From Deroplatys truncata (taxonomy: Eukaryota > Arthropoda > Insecta > Mantodea > Mantidae), in contig CM060975.1 of the NCBI GenBank assembly GCA_030765065.1, positions 104,366,094 through 104,430,093 of the forward strand: a DNA stretch of 64,000 nucleotides, given 5' to 3'. The notes beneath the pieces are model-generated. The model worked only from the letters and a program-made list of their open reading frames with translations, was not told the DNA's origin and made no database searches. Of the stretch, positions 60,098 through 64,000 are shown one piece after another (position 1 is the first letter of the stretch; each line of letters opens with the position of its first letter). Both the position numbers and the translations under genes were made by a program.

Positions 60098-60859
60098 GCT
60101 TTCTCTGCTACATAGAATAAGTAGGGGGAAGCATTGTATTCTATCCAAAATGTCGATATTCATATTTCACCGGAAATACATGCTTTGAGGCACCATGAAT
60201 AAAAAAAAAGCATTTTTAGAAAAATGTTCGTTTGCGCGCGGGCGTGTGGGTGACTGTGAACAGCGCAACTCAAAAACGAAAAGTCGGATAAATACCACAT
60301 TTGGTATTTAAGTTCAGTACCTTACAAAGATGCGACATAAAGATTTTTAAGAAAATCTTCCACCCCAAACTATCCTTTACATGGAATATTTTTCGAATTT
60401 TGTTTATTTTATAAAAATGGCTAACTATTTTGAATAAAATACCACATATAAAGGATGTGTACATGACAAATAAAATGTGTACTTTGAATTTTCTTGGAAT
60501 AGCCTGTTAAGTTCACTTCATTTGGAAGAAATTTTGTGTAAGTTTGTATAAGTGATTAATATTAAGCAATAGATGAAAACGTACTACGCAAAAATGTGTA
60601 TCTCTTTAAAACGCTCAATTTATTGTGTTTTTGTGGCATAAGCCATTTCCTAGACATATGTTATTAAAGGTTCCAATTGTTCATTTCTTGGTCATTCTCT
60701 TAAGTCCTATCAACACTCAGTTGTTTCTCGCGATTCCATGGAAACAGTATGGAATTTTAAGGCATATAGCGTCCAGTTCTTAAACACTTTACTATCGTTG
60801 TTCCCTTTGTATGTATAACGAAATGTGTAAAGAAAGTTATGTGAATGCATCACATCAGA
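60098..60859 (+). repeat. REP-B copy
   Basis: Left terminus slightly changed (GCTTTCTCTGCTACATAGAA), GTGTGGGTGACTGTGAACAG in place of the GT tract, and the B tail to CACATCAGA with a small deletion near the end. It is one of the uninterrupted B copies. Confidence 0.83.
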
Positions 60860-61171
60860 TTTTATTTAGTTGCACTTAGTAAAACAAGTGTTATATAAGA
60901 ACTCACTGTAACACCAACATATTCTTGAAACTGACGGCGAAGTAAATATATGAAGTAAAAACTGAAGCATTAATGAGCAAGTTTATTAAAAATCGTAGAA
61001 ATTCTTGACTCTTGATATTTTTTTCCTTTGTCCGTTTTCATAAAAATTTCAGATATTATACCAAAATAATAACTTTGAATAGGATTGTGAAGTAGAGGTG
61101 CGAGCAGCAGTTAAGTTTAGCATAATTTTTACATATTTTTGTTTCTAAAACTATGCTATTGTAGAAAAAAA

Positions 61172-62850
61172 TCGTATGTGTTACACTCATATGACTTTCT
61201 CTACTCCTGTACAAACTATTTTTACAAATGCTTATTCCCCATCTACTTCATGTTAATCTTATTGCTAATTCCCTTGTAGCTGCGAGGGGAGTATGGAAAT
61301 ACAGTAGGCTTTAAGCGATAGTCAAATCTTTTAAGAGCTGGTTGCTAAGTGGAGCTTTCCTTTCTCTTTGCATGTACAGGACATAAAAAAATCTGATGTG
61401 TTACACTCACATGACTTTCTTTACTCTTGTACAAATATTTTTACAAAACGCTTATTCTCCATATGTTAATCGGGATATCGAGATGTTAATCGGGATATCG
61501 AGATGTTAATCTTATTGCTAATTTTCGTGTAGATGCAAGGGGAATTGGTAGGCTTTAAGCGATAGTCAAATATTTTAAGAGCTGGTTGCTATGTGGAGTA
61601 TTCGATTCTCTTCGCATTACCAGGCTCAAAAAATGAATAACGAATTCCCATTTAGAAAAAGTATAAGTATTGGAAAATTTAAGGGAATAACAAGCAAAAT
61701 CTCGAAAATGGTTCACTCAACAAAAAAATATATATGACATAAATTGTGTATTTTAGCGCGATTTACATTTTTTGTATAGTAAAATTTTGTCTATCTCTTA
61801 TGGTTTACCAGTTATGCAAAAGTCATTCACAATGAAGAATACTTTTGGAGACATTCCCAGAAAATTCAAAATATACATTTTATTTGTCATAAAAGTGTCT
61901 TAAATATATGATATTTTAATCAAAACCGTTGGAGCCATTTTTGAGAAAATTAAAATTTTCGAAAAATGTTCCATGTAAAGGGTAATCTGGAGTGGGGGGA
62001 TTTTCTTGAAAACCTTCTTTCCGAATCTCTGGAACATTCTGAACCTAAATACCAAGTTTGGTGTTTATCCGAATGTTCGTTTCTGAGTTATGCTGTTCAC
62101 AGACACACACACAGACATATTTCCAAAAAGGTTTTTTTTGGATTCAGGGGGCCTCAAAACATATATTTCCGGTGAAATCTCGGTATCGAATTTTTGGGTG
62201 GAATACAATACTTCCCCTACTTACTATACGTAGTAAAGAAAGTAAAAAACGAATAACGAATTGCCATTTGAGAAAGTGCAAATATTGGAAAATTCAAACA
62301 AATAACAAGGAATATCTCGGAAATGGTTCACTCAACAAAAAAAGATGTATATGGCATAAATTGTGTGATTTTTGAGGAGATATACATTTTTATGCAGAAA
62401 AATTTTGTCTATCCCTTATGGTTGTTCAGTTATGCAAAAGTAATTCAGAATGAATAGGACTTTTGAAGACATTCCCATAAAATTCATGATGTACATTTCA
62501 TTTGCCATGAAAGTATCTTAAACCTATGATATTTTAATCAAAATCGTTAGAGCCAGTTTTAGGAAAATAAAAAATTTCGAAAAATGCTCAATATAAAGGG
62601 TAGACTGGGGTAGGGAGATTTTCTTAAAAATCTTTGTGTTGCATCTTTGAAAGATACTGAACCCAAATACCAAGTTTGGTATTTATCCGAGTTTTTTTTA
62701 TTTTGAGTTAAGCTGTTCACAGACACACACGGACCTTTTTCTAAAAAACATTTTAGGGGACCTCAAAACATGTATTTCCGTGAAATATGGATATGGAATT
62801 TTTGGGTGGAATGCAATACTTCCCCTACTTACTATACGTAGTACAGAAGT
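61172..62850 (-). repeat. REP host copy with an inserted REP-A copy
   Basis: Host pieces 61172-61391 and 62244-62850 read continuously across the insertion. The site is GGACATAAAAAAA / CGAATAACG, the same position as in the nest at 49.8 kb. Confidence 0.87.
61392..62243 (-). repeat. REP-A copy inserted in the host REP
   Basis: Complete from TCTGATGTG to AGTAAAGAAAGT. It contains a short duplicated GTTAATCGGGATATCGAGAT near 61465-61505. Confidence 0.87.
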
Positions 62851-63331
62851 AAAAAAAAACTTAAAACGTCATTACATTGTTTAGTACATTAAACTCAGTG
62901 TGAAACAAACTGGGGCTAATATTATCTTATAGTGTGCCCGTAGAAAATGCTTATAAAATCAAAAGGAAAGCGAATAAATTACCTTAAGAGTGAGCTTAGA
63001 ACACGATGTGGTCTCGTCTATAGCTGGTGCTCACCTGCCCGCCCGTTTAAGGTATTTTAGTTATATAGGAAAATCGCGTCAGGAAGTAAACAAACGTAGC
63101 CATTTTGCAAAAGATTACATGCAAATTGGGTACTGCCAACGTAAATAAAAATGTGAAATCGGCTAAAAATGCGATGCGCCGTTGTTACCGCTATTTGTTG
63201 TTGTTGTTCTGCGATTTTGTTGAAACGCAACGCGTGCAAATTAACAGTACGTATTTAATATAAAGCAAAATGGTTTGCACGGGATGTGAGAATACTGTCT
63301 TTAGCATTCTAGCTCAACACGTGCTATGCTT

Positions 63332-63960
63332 ATATAAAAAAACTAACCTAAACCTAACTTTTCGTGAATTGAGAAACGTAAGCTTATATAAAAAAAACTA
63401 ACCTAAATCTAACCTTTCGTGAATTCAGAAACGTAAACTTATATAAAAAAACTAACCTAAACCTAACCTTCCTGAATCCATAAATGTAAGCTTATATAAA
63501 AAAACTAACCTAAACCTAACCTTTCATGAATTCAGAAACGTAAGCTTATATAAAAAAAACCAACCTTTAGTGAATTCAAACGTAAGCTTATATTAAAAAA
63601 ACCTAATCTAAACCTAACCTTCCGTGAATCCATAAACGTAAGCTTATATAAAAAAAACTAAACCTAACCTCCCGTGAATTAGAAACGTAAGCTTAGGAAC
63701 GCACGCTCGCTTCGCTCGCGTGGTTTGATGTAACCAATGGTAACAAATTAAAACAAGGATATATATAAAGGTAATTCAGAAACCTATGCTTATATAAAAA
63801 AACTAACCTAAACCTAACCTTTCGTGAATTCAGAAACGTAAGCTTATATAAAAAAACTAACCTAAACCTAATCTTTTCTGAATTCAGAAACGTAAGCTTA
63901 TATAAAAAAAACTAAACCTAACCTCCCGTGAATCAGAAACGTAAGTTTAGAACGCACGCG
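63332..63960. repeat. Minisatellite, ~54-bp unit, about ten copies
   Basis: The unit is CTTATATAAAAAAACTAACC, TAAACCTAACCT, TTCGTGAATTC and AGAAACGTAAG. Units are interrupted at about 63690-63785 by a GC-rich 21-mer with unrelated flank, which recurs inverted at 63955-63975. CCTAA words recall the insect telomere motif, but they are part of this longer unit. Confidence 0.9.
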
Positions 63961-64000
63961 AGCGAAGCGAGCGTGCTTTGATGTAAACAGTGATAAACAA

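Noticed and set aside
63336-63960. CCTAA-rich sequence as telomere
   Set aside because: CCTAA words occur only within a longer ~54-bp unit and never as a pure (CCTAA)n run. This is a minisatellite, not a telomere.
1-64000. Many open frames of 60-100 codons in all six frames
   Set aside because: Nearly all lie in AT-rich DNA or are frames across REP copies and microsatellites, have no domain and overlap each other. I do not treat them as genes.

Overview
The window looks like a gene-poor, AT-rich stretch of a large insect genome. I found no intact host gene, and almost everything recognisable is a mobile element or its debris. An insect, plausibly a cockroach or another polyneopteran, is suggested by the mariner, MULE, hAT and LINE remnants, several tRNA-derived SINE heads, short CCTAA-rich tracts and a degenerate copy of an unnamed protein family that I recall as repeated in arthropod genomes. 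The species is not provable from the sequence.

The dominant component is a non-coding repeat of about 0.8-1.2 kb, called REP here, covering roughly 17 kb (about a quarter) of the window in some 20 copies and fragments on both strands. Its ends are constant: one side reads ACTTTCTCTACT followed by a small hairpin, the other ends in GAGTAGAGAAAGTCATGTG...CATCAGA. A 12-bp motif is inverted between the two ends, a GT/CA microsatellite lies inside, and copies sit in T (or A) tracts without a clear target duplication. These are traits of Helentron-associated elements (HINE/DINE-like). Two main subfamilies (A and B) nest in each other, and two independent A copies went into the same A-tract of another copy.

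Layout. 0.5-5.7 kb: REP pieces, a tiny hairpin MITE and a young gag-only LTR retrotransposon (1020-5062) with flanking ATGT duplications. 6-10 kb: a REP composite, a tRNA-derived SINE, a 757-bp long-TIR element and an 865-bp non-autonomous hAT-like element with an 8-bp duplication. 10-18 kb: a Jockey-like LINE fragment, REP B with A inside, a decayed mariner, a Tc1-like element with TA duplications, a 5'-truncated LINE. 18-23 kb: a 152-bp minisatellite, then a 12-unit, 108-bp array derived from the terminal inverted repeat of a GC-rich element. 23-33 kb: LINE tail, several REP copies, SINE heads. 34-36 kb: the broken copy of the unnamed arthropod protein family. 39-45 kb: REP copies, an internally deleted mariner and a nearly full mariner flanked by inverted arms. 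46.8-47.1 kb: a complete SINE with a perfect 15-bp duplication. 49.6-52.3 kb: a three-copy REP nest. 52.8-54.5 kb: the 5' part of an LTR retrotransposon, a SINE and a LINE tail. 55.9-58.4 kb: a decayed MULE inside a REP B copy. 59-64 kb: SINE, REP nest and a terminal minisatellite.

No pathway or operon is present. The interactions visible here are between elements: nesting, internal deletion, satellite formation from element ends, and short templated insertions. All homology calls come from reading motifs by eye; no database search was possible.
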